This document shows, piece after piece, positions 19,512-28,869 of a stretch of 64,000 bases of DNA. The number at the start of each line of letters is the position of its first letter. Positions within the stretch are counted from its first letter, which is position 1. The translations under genes were made by a program, and so were the position numbers. The DNA is from Bradyrhizobium mercantei (lineage in GTDB: Bacteria; Pseudomonadota; Alphaproteobacteria; Rhizobiales; Xanthobacteraceae), in the NCBI RefSeq assembly GCF_001982635.1, contig NZ_MKFI01000003.1:1-64000 (forward strand), written 5' to 3'. Below the pieces are notes generated by a model. That model searched no databases and was not told where the DNA came from. It worked only from the letters and a program-made list of their open reading frames with translations.

Positions 19512-20996
19512 TCAGTCGGTAATGAAGCCGTAGGTGCCGCGGTAATTCCGCGCCGGCTCGGTGCGGCCGGGTACGCCGTAGATGCGATTGAGGCTGCCCA
19601 GCAGGTCGGCCTGCGGATCGGACGCGTTGGCGAAACCGTCATCCGGACGCGACAGGTCCTTCTGCGCCACGGCGCGAACGACATAGGGCGTCACCAGAAC
19701 CATCATTTCGGTCTGGTTGTTGACGAAGTCGCGGCTGCGGAACAACGTGCCGAGCACCGGCAGCGACGCCAGTCCGGGCAGGCCGTTGATCGCCTGCTTG
19801 GTCTGGTCCTGGATCAGGCCGGCCATGGCCATCGAGCCGCCCGAGGGAATTTCCAGCGTGGTCTCGGCGCGGCGGGTCTTGATCGAAGGGATCGTCGTTC
19901 CGCCTGCGCCGCCCGTCAGCGCGTTCTCGGTCGAGACTTCCGACACTTCGGTCATCACGCGCAGGCTGATCCGTCCCTCGGTCAGCACCACCGGCGTGAA
20001 GTTGAGCGAAATGCCGAACTTCTTGAAGCTGACGGTCTGGACGCAATTCCCGATCGTGCCCGTCGACGAGGTCTGACAGGTCACGCCGGTCGGAATCGGA
20101 AATTCGCCGCCCGAGATGAAGGTCGCCGATTCGCCCGAGATCGCGGTCAGGTTCGGTTCGGCGAGGGTTCGCACCACGCCGGCGCTTTCCATCGCGCGGA
20201 GCGTCGCCGTGACCGACGATCCGAACTGTGTCGTGAGATTGTTGCCGGACACCAGCGGCGCGCTGTTCGCGGTGAACGGATTGTTGTTGGTGAACTTCAC
20301 CACGGTCGTGCCGTAGTTGAGGTTTGCGGTGAGATCGATACCGAGCTGCTTGATCAGGCTGCGCGAGACTTCGGCAACCGTGACCTTCAGCATCACCTGG
20401 TCGCGGCCGCGAACCGCGATGGAGTTCACGACCTTGTCGACGCTGCCGACCAGCCGCTGCACGATCTCGGCAGCCTGCTGCGCATCGATCGGGCTCGCCG
20501 CACTGCCGGTCAGCATCACGCCGTCGCCGACGCCTTCGACCTGGATATCGGAATTCGGCAGCGCGGCACGCAGCGCGGCACGCACGCCGTTGAGATCGCG
20601 CTTGACGGCGATGTCATAGGCCGCGATCTGCTGGCCGGCGGCATCGAAGAACACGATGTTGGTCTGGCCGACCGTCGCGCCGATGATGTAGGCGCGTTGC
20701 GCCGAGCGGACCACGGCGTTGGCGATCTTGGGATCGGCGACCAGCACGTCCTTGATGTCCCTCGGCAGGTCGATCACGATCGATTTGCCGACGCCGAGCG
20801 CGAGGAAACGGGCGTTCATCTGGCCGTCGGCCGAGGCAGGCGCCGGCGCCGCGCGGTAGTCGCTCGCCACCACCGGCGTCAGCGCCGGGTTGAGCGTGAG
20901 CGCCGCGACGGCCGAGAACGACAATGCGCGGACCATGAAGGCCCGCATCGTCCGTTGAGTAGCCCCGCCCTTCATTACGTGTGTCCTCATAATCAC
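19512..20996 (-). CDS. cpaC: Tad pilus outer-membrane secretin CpaC (RcpA)
   Basis: A secretin of up to 494 residues. The start is either the GTG at 20996, overlapping the cpaB stop as GTGA, or the ATG two codons later (20990). A signal sequence precedes the N-domain (about 70-210: KSIVIDLPRDIKDVLVADP, the BON-like element, VDKVVNSI). The secretin domain follows (about 215-440: VMLKVTVAEV, VRTLAEPNLTAISGESATF, and the closing LPVLGTLFRSRDFVNNQTEM). It forms the outer-membrane ring through which the Flp pilus leaves. An extra, stand-alone copy of its N-domain is encoded at 26789. Confidence 0.94.
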   Translation of the reverse strand: MIMRTHVMKGGATQRTMRAFMVRALSFSAVAALTLNPALTPVVASDYRAAPAPASADGQMNARFLALGVGKSIVIDLPRDIKDVLVADPKIANAVVRSAQRAYIIGATVGQTNIVFFDAAGQQIAAYDIAVKRDLNGVRAALRAALPNSDIQVEGVGDGVMLTGSAASPIDAQQAAEIVQRLVGSVDKVVNSIAVRGRDQVMLKVTVAEVSRSLIKQLGIDLTANLNYGTTVVKFTNNNPFTANSAPLVSGNNLTTQFGSSVTATLRAMESAGVVRTLAEPNLTAISGESATFISGGEFPIPTGVTCQTSSTGTIGNCVQTVSFKKFGISLNFTPVVLTEGRISLRVMTEVSEVSTENALTGGAGGTTIPSIKTRRAETTLEIPSGGSMAMAGLIQDQTKQAINGLPGLASLPVLGTLFRSRDFVNNQTEMMVLVTPYVVRAVAQKDLSRPDDGFANASDPQADLLGSLNRIYGVPGRTEPARNYRGTYGFITD

Positions 20997-21787
20997 TTCT
21001 GCATCGTTGCCTGGTTGGCAACGCCAAAGCGGATGACGTTGATCGTGTCGCCGCGCCGCTGACGGCCGTCGTCGGTCTTGACCTCGGGCGCGTTGTTGTC
21101 GGCGATGCTGCGCAGCGCCAGCGACAGGACGCCGCTCTGGCGCGCGCGCGCCAGCGTTTCGGTCTGTTCGGGCTTCAGCTCCAGCGTCACCGTCTTGCCG
21201 ATCAGGGCGTTGGTGCCGTCCTTCTCCTTCGGCGCCTGGTCGATCGCGAGTACGCGGACATTGGTCAGGATGACCTCGGAGTTGACGATGTCGGCGCCGC
21301 CCCGATCCGGATTCTTGTCCCGCTTCGACAGCAGCACGTCGACCCGGTCATTCGGCAGGATGAAGCCGCCGGCGCCGGTCTCGGGCGAAATTTCGGTCGA
21401 CACCGCCCGCATGCCGGTCGGCAGGATCGCAGCCATGAAGCCGCTTCCGTCGGCCTTGACGAGCTTCTGCTCGCGAATCGGCTCGCCCTGGATGAACGGC
21501 GCGCGCGCGATCGAGCCGGTGACGTCCTTGATGGCGTCGGCGTTGCCGTCCCTGCGCATGAAGCTGGCGCTGGCGGTCGCCGCCGGCCAGGTCTGCCATT
21601 GCACGTCGTCGGGCTTCACGGCCTGGCCGAGGCCGATGTCGGTGCGCGCGACCAGGATGTCGACGGTGGGCAGCTGCGCGACGGGCGGAGGAGCTGCCGG
21701 CTTGTCGTCGCTGCCGCTCGCCAAATAGAGCGCAGCTAGGCCGGCGCAGCCTGCGATAGCCAAGACCAGAATGCGGGCCCTATCCAT
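20993..21787 (-). CDS. cpaB: Tad pilus assembly protein CpaB (RcpC)
   Basis: A 264-residue periplasmic protein anchored by an N-terminal helix (LVLAIAGCAGLAALYLA). It carries the SAF domain (about 42-110, DILVARTDIGLGQAVKPDDVQW) and the RcpC-specific PNDRVDVLLSKRD segment, both standard for CpaB. It assists secretin assembly and may bind peptidoglycan. It overlaps cpaC by four bases. Between it and cpaA lie 127 non-coding bases, which may hold a second promoter. Confidence 0.92.
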   Translation of the reverse strand: MDRARILVLAIAGCAGLAALYLASGSDDKPAAPPPVAQLPTVDILVARTDIGLGQAVKPDDVQWQTWPAATASASFMRRDGNADAIKDVTGSIARAPFIQGEPIREQKLVKADGSGFMAAILPTGMRAVSTEISPETGAGGFILPNDRVDVLLSKRDKNPDRGGADIVNSEVILTNVRVLAIDQAPKEKDGTNALIGKTVTLELKPEQTETLARARQSGVLSLALRSIADNNAPEVKTDDGRQRRGDTINVIRFGVANQATMQK

Positions 21788-21914
21788 TACGCTTCACTTT
21801 CCACATGACGCCGCGACGCTGCCGCCGCCGTGATGGGAGTTGACCAGCTATTCGTCAAAGCATGGTTAATGAGGCGTATCTAAATCGCCTTAACGAGCGG
21901 TTACCGCCGCTTTC

Positions 21915-22439
21915 TCAGCGCATGGCGAAGTGCGCGAGATCAATCGTCTTGATCCAGTCGGTCTCGGGATAGATCAGGAGGGCACCAAGGGCGAGTGCGA
22001 TGCCGTAGGGGATGCCGGTCTGCTTGTCGTGCAGGCGGCTGAGCCAGGCCTGGGACGCGAGCGGGTAAGGCAGGGGCCACTGCCGGAGCTGCAGCAGCAG
22101 CACGGTCAGCGCGCCGCCGAACAGCGATGCGAACACCAGATAAGGGAGCAGATGGTCGAACCCGAACCACAGGCCGGCCGCGGCCGCGACCTTGGCGTCG
22201 CCGCCACCGACCCAGCCCATCGCGAACATGCCGAACGCCGCCACCAGAACCAGCGCGCCTGCACCGGCATGGCTGAGGATCTCGTGGACGCCCATCCCGG
22301 TCAGCGGTGCGAGGACGAAGAAGCCGGCCACCAGCGCCAGCGAGATCCGGTTCGGGATCGTCATGGTCAGGAGATCGCTCGCCGCCGCAAAGGCCATCAA
22401 AGCCGGAAACAGCATCAAGCGTGCGATGTCGAGGATCAT
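21915..22439 (-). CDS. cpaA: prepilin peptidase CpaA (TadV)
   Basis: A 174-residue integral membrane aspartic protease of the A24 family that cuts the Flp prepilin and the TadE/TadG pseudopilins. The two catalytic aspartates are D22 in SDLLTMTIPN and D81 in the GxGD-like WVGGGDAK. The N-methylation domain of PilD is absent, as usual for TadV. About six hydrophobic helices span the chain. It lies 161 bases downstream of the pilin gene, just past that gene's terminator. Confidence 0.93.
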   Translation of the reverse strand: MILDIARLMLFPALMAFAAASDLLTMTIPNRISLALVAGFFVLAPLTGMGVHEILSHAGAGALVLVAAFGMFAMGWVGGGDAKVAAAAGLWFGFDHLLPYLVFASLFGGALTVLLLQLRQWPLPYPLASQAWLSRLHDKQTGIPYGIALALGALLIYPETDWIKTIDLAHFAMR

Positions 22440-22550
22440 GGATTCATGCCGTCAAGCTGGAGCTGCGGTCGAAACCCGACGCTAGCGGCCAATGGTGAAC
22501 AATCGGGAAAGGCTGGCATGGCCGCGCCGATGGGCTGTCCGCCAAATAGC

Positions 22551-22577
22551 AAAGGTCCCGGGGGCGCCGGGACCTTT
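22551..22577 (-). terminator. hairpin after the Flp pilin gene
   Basis: An 11-bp perfect stem (AAAGGTCCCGG / CCGGGACCTTT) around a 5-base loop, 23 bases past the pilin stop. Located before cpaA, it would let most transcripts stop after pilin, giving pilin excess over the machine. Confidence 0.8.
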
Positions 22578-22600
22578 GATGCGAATTCGTCGGAACCGGC

Positions 22601-22765
22601 TTACTTCAGCGAGCCGGCGATCGTGCTGAAGGTGCCCGAGAGCTTGGTGCCGACACCGTTGACCGCAGCGATGATCGCGATGGCGATGCCGGTGGCGATC
22701 AGGCCGTATTCGATAGCGGTCGCGCCCGATTCGTCCTTCACGAAGCGCGAAACGAGGTTCTTCAT
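22601..22765 (-). CDS. Flp family type IVb pilin
   Basis: A 54-residue small pilin. The leader MKNLVSRFVKDESG ends at the prepilin peptidase cleavage site, followed by ATAIEYGLIATGIAIAI. The Glu at +5 and the Tyr at +6 form the Flp motif, and the hydrophobic helix drives fibre packing. AGGAGTG lies directly upstream as ribosome-binding site. It is the first gene of the minus-strand tad run, preceded by about 280 bases of intergenic DNA that should hold its promoter. It would be the main subunit of the pilus built by the neighbouring genes. Confidence 0.95.
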   Translation of the reverse strand: MKNLVSRFVKDESGATAIEYGLIATGIAIAIIAAVNGVGTKLSGTFSTIAGSLK

Positions 22766-23044
22766 AAAATCACTCCTGTGTACACGTGGCTGGTCGAACT
22801 AGATTTGGTCTCGCCGGCGTTCTCAGCACCGTGACCATTGCGGCACCCTAGGGTTCGACAATTTCGGCGCAGTTAATTTGATCGTATAAACACAGCGGGA
22901 ACCCGCAGTTGTTGCGCACAGTAAATTTGGCATTAAGCGGCTTGTGAAAATTGCAGATTGTTGCCGAGGGCCGCTGGCAGCACCTATTCACGGCTCCTTA
23001 AGCGCACATCTATACCCATGGGGCTTCCGTGAAATGAGGCCGTC

Positions 23045-23875
23045 ATGCCCACCCTTCCTTTTGAAATCATCGAAATGATCGGCCAGACGATGATGAAGGT
23101 GCTGCCGATCACGCTGGCACTTGCGCTGGTCTTCACGGTGCTCGCCCATTTCTGGGCCTGCAATCCCGGCAAGCCGTGGTGGCAGAAGCGCGAGCTGGTC
23201 ACCGACATCTGCTACTGGTTCTTCGTGCCGGTGTTCGCCCGCGTGCTGCGCATCGGGCTCCTGGTGGTAGGCGCGGCCGCGGTGTTCAACGTTCACGGCG
23301 CCGACGATCTGATCGCATTCTACGAGAACGGACACGGCCCTCTGGCGCAGCTGCCGCTCTGGCTGCAGTCGATCATCTTCCTGGTCGGCTCCGATTTCAT
23401 GCTGTACTGGCTGCACCGGATGTTTCACCGCGGTGACTTCTGGAAATATCACGCCATTCACCACTCCTCCGAGGATCTTGAATGGATCTCGGCGGCACGC
23501 TTCCATCCGGTCAATCTTCTGGTCGGCACGATCTCCGTCGATGTGATCCTGCTGATGGCGGGCATCTCGCCCAACATCATGCTGTGGGTCGGACCGTTCA
23601 CCACATTCCACTCGGCATTCGTGCACGCCAACCTGAACTGGACGCTCGGCCCGTTCAAATACGTGATCGCGACCCCGGTGTTTCATCGCTGGCATCACAC
23701 CGGGCTCGAGGAGGGCGGCGACACCAATTTCGCAGGTACGTTTCCGCTCTGGGACATCCTGTTCGGAACGTTCCGCATGCCCGAAGGCAAGCTTCCGGAA
23801 GATTACGGCGTCGCCGCCGAGCAGGGCGTGCCGACCGAGATCGGCGGACAGTTGGCCTATCCGTTCCGGCAGTGA
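23045..23875 (+). CDS. sterol desaturase / fatty acid hydroxylase superfamily membrane enzyme
   Basis: A 276-residue integral membrane di-iron protein. The histidine clusters are HRMFH (124-128), HAIHH (136-140) and HRWHH (214-218), between four hydrophobic helices; these bind the two iron atoms. Family members hydroxylate or desaturate lipids (sterols, hopanoids, sphingoid or fatty acyl chains). The specific substrate cannot be told. It runs divergently from the pilin gene and is followed after 24 bases by a large membrane protein gene, with which it may be co-transcribed. Confidence 0.88.
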   Translation: MPTLPFEIIEMIGQTMMKVLPITLALALVFTVLAHFWACNPGKPWWQKRELVTDICYWFFVPVFARVLRIGLLVVGAAAVFNVHGADDLIAFYENGHGPLAQLPLWLQSIIFLVGSDFMLYWLHRMFHRGDFWKYHAIHHSSEDLEWISAARFHPVNLLVGTISVDVILLMAGISPNIMLWVGPFTTFHSAFVHANLNWTLGPFKYVIATPVFHRWHHTGLEEGGDTNFAGTFPLWDILFGTFRMPEGKLPEDYGVAAEQGVPTEIGGQLAYPFRQ

Positions 23876-23899
23876 TGCCGTTGCCCGGCTGGTGCCATC

Positions 23900-25348
23900 A
23901 TGAGTGCTGAGACCGCGACCTTCCCGCGGGCGAAAGCCTTCGTGACAGCCGAGGTCCCGGCCTGGTTCTGGATGGCCTGTGGCGTCTATGCGCTGCTGCT
24001 GATCCTCGGCGACAGGCTGCTCGCCGATTCAGACACCTATTGGCAGATTGCCGTCGGCCGCTGGATCCTCGACCATCGTGCGCTGCCGTCGGTCGACATC
24101 TATTCGTTCACCAGGGCTGGAGAGCCGTGGATCTCGTCATCCTGGCTGGCGCAGGTCCTGTTCGCGAAGGCCTATGACCTTTCAGGGTGGACGGGGCCGG
24201 CGGCGCTGGCCGCGGCCTGTGCCGCCGCGACCTTCGCCCTGCTCACCGCCATCCTCAGCCGCGCGCTGCCGCCGATCTATGCGAGCCTGGTCGCGCTTGC
24301 CGCGCTGGTTCTGTCGTGCGGGCACCTTCTGGCCCGTCCGCATGTGCTGGCGTTGCCGATCATGATGGTCTGGGCGAACGGCCTGATGACGGCCAGCGAG
24401 CGCCGTGAGGCGCCCTCGTTCTGGCTGTTGCCGCTGATTGCGCTGTGGGCCAATCTGCACGGTGGCTTCCTGTTCGGCCTGGTGCTGGCGGGCGCGTTTG
24501 CGCTCGACGCGATGTGGAATGCCTTGCCGGCGCAGCGGCCGGCGCTGGCGCTGCGCTGGGTGGCGTTCGGCATCGGCGCGCTGGCCGCGTGCTGCGTCAC
24601 GCCCTATGGATGGGGCTCGATCCTCGCCTCGCTGAGGATCCTCGGCCTCGGTGAATTGCTGCATCTCATCTCGGAGTGGCTGCCGGCGAGTTTCGGTCAG
24701 ATCGACGCGTTCGGGATAACCATCCTCGGCCTGATAGGCGCCGCACTCTATTTCAGGGCGCGGTTGCCGCTGCCGCGGATCGCGCTGGTGCTCGGTTTGC
24801 TGCACATGGCGCTGTCGCATGCCAGAAATCTCGAGCTCTTCGCCCTGCTGCTGCCGCTGGCGGTGCTCACGCCGGTCGCGACCCAGTTCGGGTTGCGCGC
24901 CAGCGGCGTCATCCGCTTGAAGGTCGCTCCGGCAGCGATCCTTGTCGCCGGGCTTTGCGCATGGACCTCGGTGCTTGCGGCGCGCCAGGTCATCTCGCCT
25001 CCGCCGACCTATTCGCCGGCCGCCGCCATCGACGCGATGAAGGCGCACAACGTCGAGCGCGTGCTCAACGACCTGCAGTTCGGCGGCTATCTGATCTGGC
25101 GTCAGATGCCGGTGTTCGTCGACGGGCGCGCCGAGCTCTACGGGGAGACGTTCGGGATGAACCTGGCCCGGGCACTTCAGCTCAGGGACGTCGACGGCTT
25201 CCTCAACCTGCTCAAGACCCAGGACATCGATGCGGTGATGCTTGATCCGACCACGCCGGCTTCAAAGTTGCTGGATCACATCGAAGGATGGCAGCGCCTG
25301 TACGCCGATGAGCGGGTGGTGGTTCACGTCCGCGCCGCCGGCAGCTGA
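23900..25348 (+). CDS. polytopic membrane protein, GT-C-like, function unknown
   Basis: 482 residues with about ten to twelve hydrophobic helices. The first periplasmic loop has the sequence LADSDTYWQIAVGRWILDHR, reminiscent of the acidic loop of lipid-linked GT-C glycosyltransferases (DxD/DTxW-type). A C-terminal soluble part (about 380-480) contains RVLNDLQFGGYLIWRQMPVF, FVDGRAELYG and DAVMLDPTTP, typical of conserved uncharacterised proteins of this shape. It follows the hydroxylase gene by 24 bases. A role in modifying a cell-surface glycan or lipid is a guess from shape only. Confidence 0.6.
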   Translation: MSAETATFPRAKAFVTAEVPAWFWMACGVYALLLILGDRLLADSDTYWQIAVGRWILDHRALPSVDIYSFTRAGEPWISSSWLAQVLFAKAYDLSGWTGPAALAAACAAATFALLTAILSRALPPIYASLVALAALVLSCGHLLARPHVLALPIMMVWANGLMTASERREAPSFWLLPLIALWANLHGGFLFGLVLAGAFALDAMWNALPAQRPALALRWVAFGIGALAACCVTPYGWGSILASLRILGLGELLHLISEWLPASFGQIDAFGITILGLIGAALYFRARLPLPRIALVLGLLHMALSHARNLELFALLLPLAVLTPVATQFGLRASGVIRLKVAPAAILVAGLCAWTSVLAARQVISPPPTYSPAAAIDAMKAHNVERVLNDLQFGGYLIWRQMPVFVDGRAELYGETFGMNLARALQLRDVDGFLNLLKTQDIDAVMLDPTTPASKLLDHIEGWQRLYADERVVVHVRAAGS

Positions 25349-25414
25349 AGCGGTCGCAGGCATGTAAGGCGGACCTCTGTTAGCGCGAGCCCGGGTTTGG
25401 CGTAGCTGACGGCG

Positions 25415-26521
25415 TCAGCCGCGGACGAGATGCGGCGATTGCCTATCCGCGACGGCCCCGGCCGGTGGCCCGGCAGAGCGACGAACCACCAGGATGGCGG
25501 CAATGGTCAGGCCGCCGCCAGCCAGGACGTCGGCGAGGTGATGACCTCCCACCGGCATGGTCGCCACGATCATCGTTGCATTCACGGCGAGCACTGGAAT
25601 GAGAAGCCAGCGTTTGTCACGCGCTGCATAGATCGTCATGACGCCGAGCATGGTGTGAAACGAGGGAAAGCTGACGATGCCGTCGACCGCCGACAGGTCG
25701 ATGACCGAGAGCGATCCGTCGCGCAACATCGAGAAGGTTCGCCCAAATGTCCACATCTTGCCGAACGCCGCAAAATGCTCGTAGCTGCTCGGGGCGGGAT
25801 CGAAATAGGCGAACGCGCCCGCAGCCAGGATCAACCACATGCCGATGCACAGCGCGACCGCGCTCAGGCTGAGAACCGCGATGAATTCCGCGAGCCGGTC
25901 GCCGCGCCGTTGCAGGATGAGCCACGCCAGGACCAGTTGTGACACCAGCCCGGTGCTCTGATAGGCCGCTTCCAGCAGCGTCGCGATCAGTGAATTCGAA
26001 TTTGTCGCCGCCAGGAAGCTCGGCCAGTCGAAGCCCAGCAGATGATCGACGCCTGCGAGAATGTCGTCCCGGAGCGGCAGTTTCGCTGCTGCGATCAGAT
26101 AGCTGAGCGTGCTGCCGTCGGTCAGCAGCGCGCTGATCGGCAGGAATGCGCGCCAGAACAGCTCGGTCGCAAACAGGCCCCGCCGCAACATCACGGCCGG
26201 GCGTCGCTGGTCGTCGCCAAGTCGGCTGGAGGCGATGGTGATGAATGCGGCCGCGAGACCATAATAGGCGAGGCACTGAAGGATCGTGATCCAGTTCGCG
26301 GCCGGGAAGGAGAGGCCGGAATTTGGCAGCCAGATCGCGTCGGCAATTGCGCATGCGATGATGCAGGACCAGGCGATCGCCATGTGACGCTGCGCAGCCT
26401 CGCCGAAGTCGCTGAACATCAGCCAGCGCGAAGCCGCGTCGCGAATCCGGATCGGGTCGATGATCAGGCTGCCAGCGCCGGAATTGGCGGCACGCTTTTC
26501 GATTCCTGATATCGACGACAC
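25415..26521 (-). CDS. PAP2-family membrane phosphatase / phosphotransferase (PAP2_3 type)
   Basis: A 368-residue membrane protein with about six to eight helices. The PAP2 core is visible near the C-terminus: FPSFHTMLGVMTIYAAR (motif with Ser-Phe-His) and GGHHLADVLAG (final His and Asp). This spacing matches the PAP2_3 branch that includes inositol-phosphorylceramide synthases and related lipid phosphotransferases. It faces the previous gene and has no close partner, so the lipid substrate is unknown. The ATG at 26521 was kept because it leads into a plausible cytoplasmic N-terminus. Confidence 0.8.
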   Translation of the reverse strand: MSSISGIEKRAANSGAGSLIIDPIRIRDAASRWLMFSDFGEAAQRHMAIAWSCIIACAIADAIWLPNSGLSFPAANWITILQCLAYYGLAAAFITIASSRLGDDQRRPAVMLRRGLFATELFWRAFLPISALLTDGSTLSYLIAAAKLPLRDDILAGVDHLLGFDWPSFLAATNSNSLIATLLEAAYQSTGLVSQLVLAWLILQRRGDRLAEFIAVLSLSAVALCIGMWLILAAGAFAYFDPAPSSYEHFAAFGKMWTFGRTFSMLRDGSLSVIDLSAVDGIVSFPSFHTMLGVMTIYAARDKRWLLIPVLAVNATMIVATMPVGGHHLADVLAGGGLTIAAILVVRRSAGPPAGAVADRQSPHLVRG

Positions 26522-26788
26522 GTGCGGCCCCGCGGTTGTGGCTGGATGCAGAACCTGCTTGCGGACCCCTTAAGATTGCCATAATCGCGCAACGCGAGGT
26601 TCGGTGGCGCCGGCGCGGCGATCAGCCGTCGGGATGGCCGGCCTGTCCGCCCGGGAAGTCGTGACATCCGCGCAATTGGGCCGTCGATTTTTGCTCTTCT
26701 TAAATGAATTGCCGTCAGATTTGCCAACGTCGGGCGCCGGTCCGCTGCGTATCGCTTTTGCCGGCTCGTTAACGTCCCGGGGTAGAGT

Positions 26789-27295
26789 ATGTCGTTTCAG
26801 TCCCAAGGTATTCGCGCCGTCACGCGCGTTGGAATCATCTCGCTGGCCGCAGCCATGCTGCTGGGGCCTGCGCTCGCAACGGCAGCGCCCGATCCCGACA
26901 GGATCGCGGTCAATGTCGATCAGGCCAAGCTCGTCAAGCTGCCAGGCGGTATCGCCACGATCGTGGTCGGCAATCCCCTGATCGCCGACGTCACCCTGCA
27001 GAATGGCGGGGTTGTTGTCGTGACCGGCAAGGGCTATGGCGCCACCAATTTCATCGCACTCGACCGCACCGGCCAGGTGCTGGTGGATCGCCAGATCCAG
27101 GTCGAAGGTCCGAGCGACCAGCTTGTCACCGTCTATCGCGGCGTCGATCGCGAGACCTACAGCTGCATGCCGGTCTGTCAGCGCCGCATCACGCTCGGCG
27201 ACGGCGAGACCTATTTCAGGGCGACCATGGAGCAGGCCGGTACGCTCAACAACCAGGCCTCTGGCTCGGGCAACGCCGGAAAGCCGCAGAACTGA
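26789..27295 (+). CDS. stand-alone secretin N-domain protein (pilus assembly protein N-terminal-like)
   Basis: A 168-residue secreted protein: signal peptide to about 33 (AAAMLLGPALATA), then a single domain matching the N-terminal module of CpaC: DQAKLVKLPGGIATIVVGNPLIADVTLQNG, with the GYGATNFIALDRTGQVL segment. No secretin pore domain follows; a Cys pair (CMPVC) and a GDGETYFRATMEQ stretch form the tail. It lies 4 kb from the tad locus and just upstream of two TadE-like genes. It may interact with the secretin or pseudopilins; this is inferred from domain and context. Confidence 0.8.
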   Translation: MSFQSQGIRAVTRVGIISLAAAMLLGPALATAAPDPDRIAVNVDQAKLVKLPGGIATIVVGNPLIADVTLQNGGVVVVTGKGYGATNFIALDRTGQVLVDRQIQVEGPSDQLVTVYRGVDRETYSCMPVCQRRITLGDGETYFRATMEQAGTLNNQASGSGNAGKPQN

Positions 27296-27466
27296 TGCGT
27301 GTCCGCTCCTGCGCCTCGTCCGCCGGAGCTGCGGCCGATCGCGGGTCGTTCACCCGATATGGTTAAGCAGGACCTAACGGATCGGGTCGCTCTGTCTCGA
27401 TCCGGCGAAATACTTCGACAATGAGTCTTGGGTAGTTGTTGCCGCTATGTTGATCCGGGGTCATTG

Positions 27467-28018
27467 ATGCCGCTGCCCGCTCATTCGTTCGCGAGCCTCC
27501 TTCGTCGCTTTCACCGCAATCGCCGTGGCGTCACCGCGGTCGAATTCGCGCTGGTCGCGCCGCTGTTTTTCGGATTGCTGTTCGCGATCATTGAAGTGGC
27601 AATGATCTTCTTTGCCAGCCAGGTGCTCGAGACGGTGACGCAGGATTCGTCCCGCTTCATCATGACGGGCCAGGCTCAGGGCGCAAACTATACCCAGCAG
27701 CAGTTCAAGGATTTCGTCTGCGCGCGCGTCAGCGCGTTGTTCGATTGCACGGGCGGCGTGTACGTCGACGTGCGCAGCTATCCGTCCGCGACAGGCTTCA
27801 GCAGCGTCAACATCACGCCGATCACCGATCCGACCCAGGTGAAATGGTGTCCCGGCAAGGACGGCGACGTCGTGGTGGTGCGGCTGTTCTATCAGTGGCC
27901 GGTGTTCGTCACCAAAGCTTTCATCTCCACCAATCTCACCAACGGCAAGCGGCTCCTGATCGCGACCGCGACATTCAAGAACGAGCCGTCCGGAACCGCC
28001 GGGACCACATGCTCATGA
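27467..28018 (+). CDS. tadE: TadE-like pseudopilin
   Basis: 183 residues from the ATG at 27467; an ATG-less extension upstream is less likely. The N-terminus has a basic leader, then RRGVTAVEFALVAPLFFGLL, the TadE signature with Glu at +5 after the processing Gly. A single helix and a periplasmic domain with three Cys follow. In Flp systems these minor pilins are cut by CpaA and are needed for pilus assembly. Its stop overlaps the start of the next TadE/TadG gene (ATGA). Confidence 0.88.
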   Translation: MPLPAHSFASLLRRFHRNRRGVTAVEFALVAPLFFGLLFAIIEVAMIFFASQVLETVTQDSSRFIMTGQAQGANYTQQQFKDFVCARVSALFDCTGGVYVDVRSYPSATGFSSVNITPITDPTQVKWCPGKDGDVVVVRLFYQWPVFVTKAFISTNLTNGKRLLIATATFKNEPSGTAGTTCS

Positions 28019-28656
28019 GCAAAGTCATGAAAACCTTGCCCGGGGGCTTGCTGCGCGCGGTCGCGAGACTCGGGCGCGACCGCCGTGGTCTTGCCGCCGT
28101 CGAGTTCGCTTTCATCCTGCCGCTGATGCTGGTGATGTTCTTCGGCACCGTCGAGTTTTCGTCCGGTGTCGCGGTCGACCGCAAGGTCACGTTGATGGCG
28201 CGCGCCGCGTCGGACCTGACCTCGCAGGCGACGCAGGTGGTGGACGCCGACCTGCAGAATTTCTTCAGCGCCAGCGTCGGCATCATGACGCCCTACGATC
28301 CGTCACCGACCAAGGTCACGTTGTCGGAAATCTACGTCGATGCCTCGAACATCGCGCGGATACAGTGGAGCAAGTCGGGCACGATCGCCGCGGGCGCCAC
28401 GCAGGCCACGGTGACGACCTCGAGCCGCAGTCAGGGTGACATCGTGACGAGCGTCGTTCCGACGGCGCTGCTGGTTTCGGGCACCTATCTGATCTTCAGC
28501 GAAGTCAGCTACAAATACGTTCCGACGGTCGGCTACGTGATGGCCAAGAGCGGCCTCACGCTGAGCGACGTCGCCTTCACGCGGCCGCGGCAGTCGCTCT
28601 GCGTCTACTATGCCCCGACGACCGCCACCCTGCCGACGAGCTGCTCGACCTACTGA
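28015..28656 (+). CDS. TadE/TadG-family pseudopilin
   Basis: 213 residues. I chose the ATG at 28015, which overlaps the TGA of the preceding gene. The leader contains RRGLAAVEFAFILPLMLVMFFG, again the TadE motif with a helix, followed by a soluble domain of about 165 residues without recognised features. Together with the previous gene it gives the pilus two minor subunits. TadG proper is usually longer and has a von Willebrand A domain; that domain is absent. A compound repeat follows the stop directly. Confidence 0.83.
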   Translation: MSKVMKTLPGGLLRAVARLGRDRRGLAAVEFAFILPLMLVMFFGTVEFSSGVAVDRKVTLMARAASDLTSQATQVVDADLQNFFSASVGIMTPYDPSPTKVTLSEIYVDASNIARIQWSKSGTIAAGATQATVTTSSRSQGDIVTSVVPTALLVSGTYLIFSEVSYKYVPTVGYVMAKSGLTLSDVAFTRPRQSLCVYYAPTTATLPTSCSTY

Positions 28657-28756
28657 AGCGTGATCCGGAAAAGCGCGAAGCGGTTTTCCGAAAAGATCAT
28701 GCTGAAACAAGAATCCAAAGCGCGATGACGACTCAGCGCAATCTCATCGCGCTTTA
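28657..28756 (+). repeat. compound palindromic repeat (REP family 1 plus a second hairpin)
   Basis: About 100 bases made of two hairpins. The first is GCGTGATCCGGAAAAG with TTTTCCGAAAAGATCATGC; the second is AAAGCGCGATGACG with ATCTCATCGCGCTTTA. The same composite, inverted, lies at 56654-56756. It directly follows the TadG-like gene stop. Confidence 0.85.
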
Positions 28757-28791
28757 GGCCGCGGCGGCAGACCGGCGATCAAGACAAACAA

Positions 28792-28820
28792 AAAGGGCCG
28801 CACCCGAAGGTGCGGCCCTT
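28792..28820 (-). terminator. intrinsic terminator of cspA
   Basis: A 12-bp perfect stem (AAGGGCCGCACC / GGTGCGGCCCTT) with a CGAA loop, followed on the minus strand by TTTGTTTG. It lies 50 bases past the cspA stop. Confidence 0.88.
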
Positions 28821-28869
28821 GATGCTTTAACGACAATTTCCTGGAGCTTCACGCTCCGGGGAAATCGGC

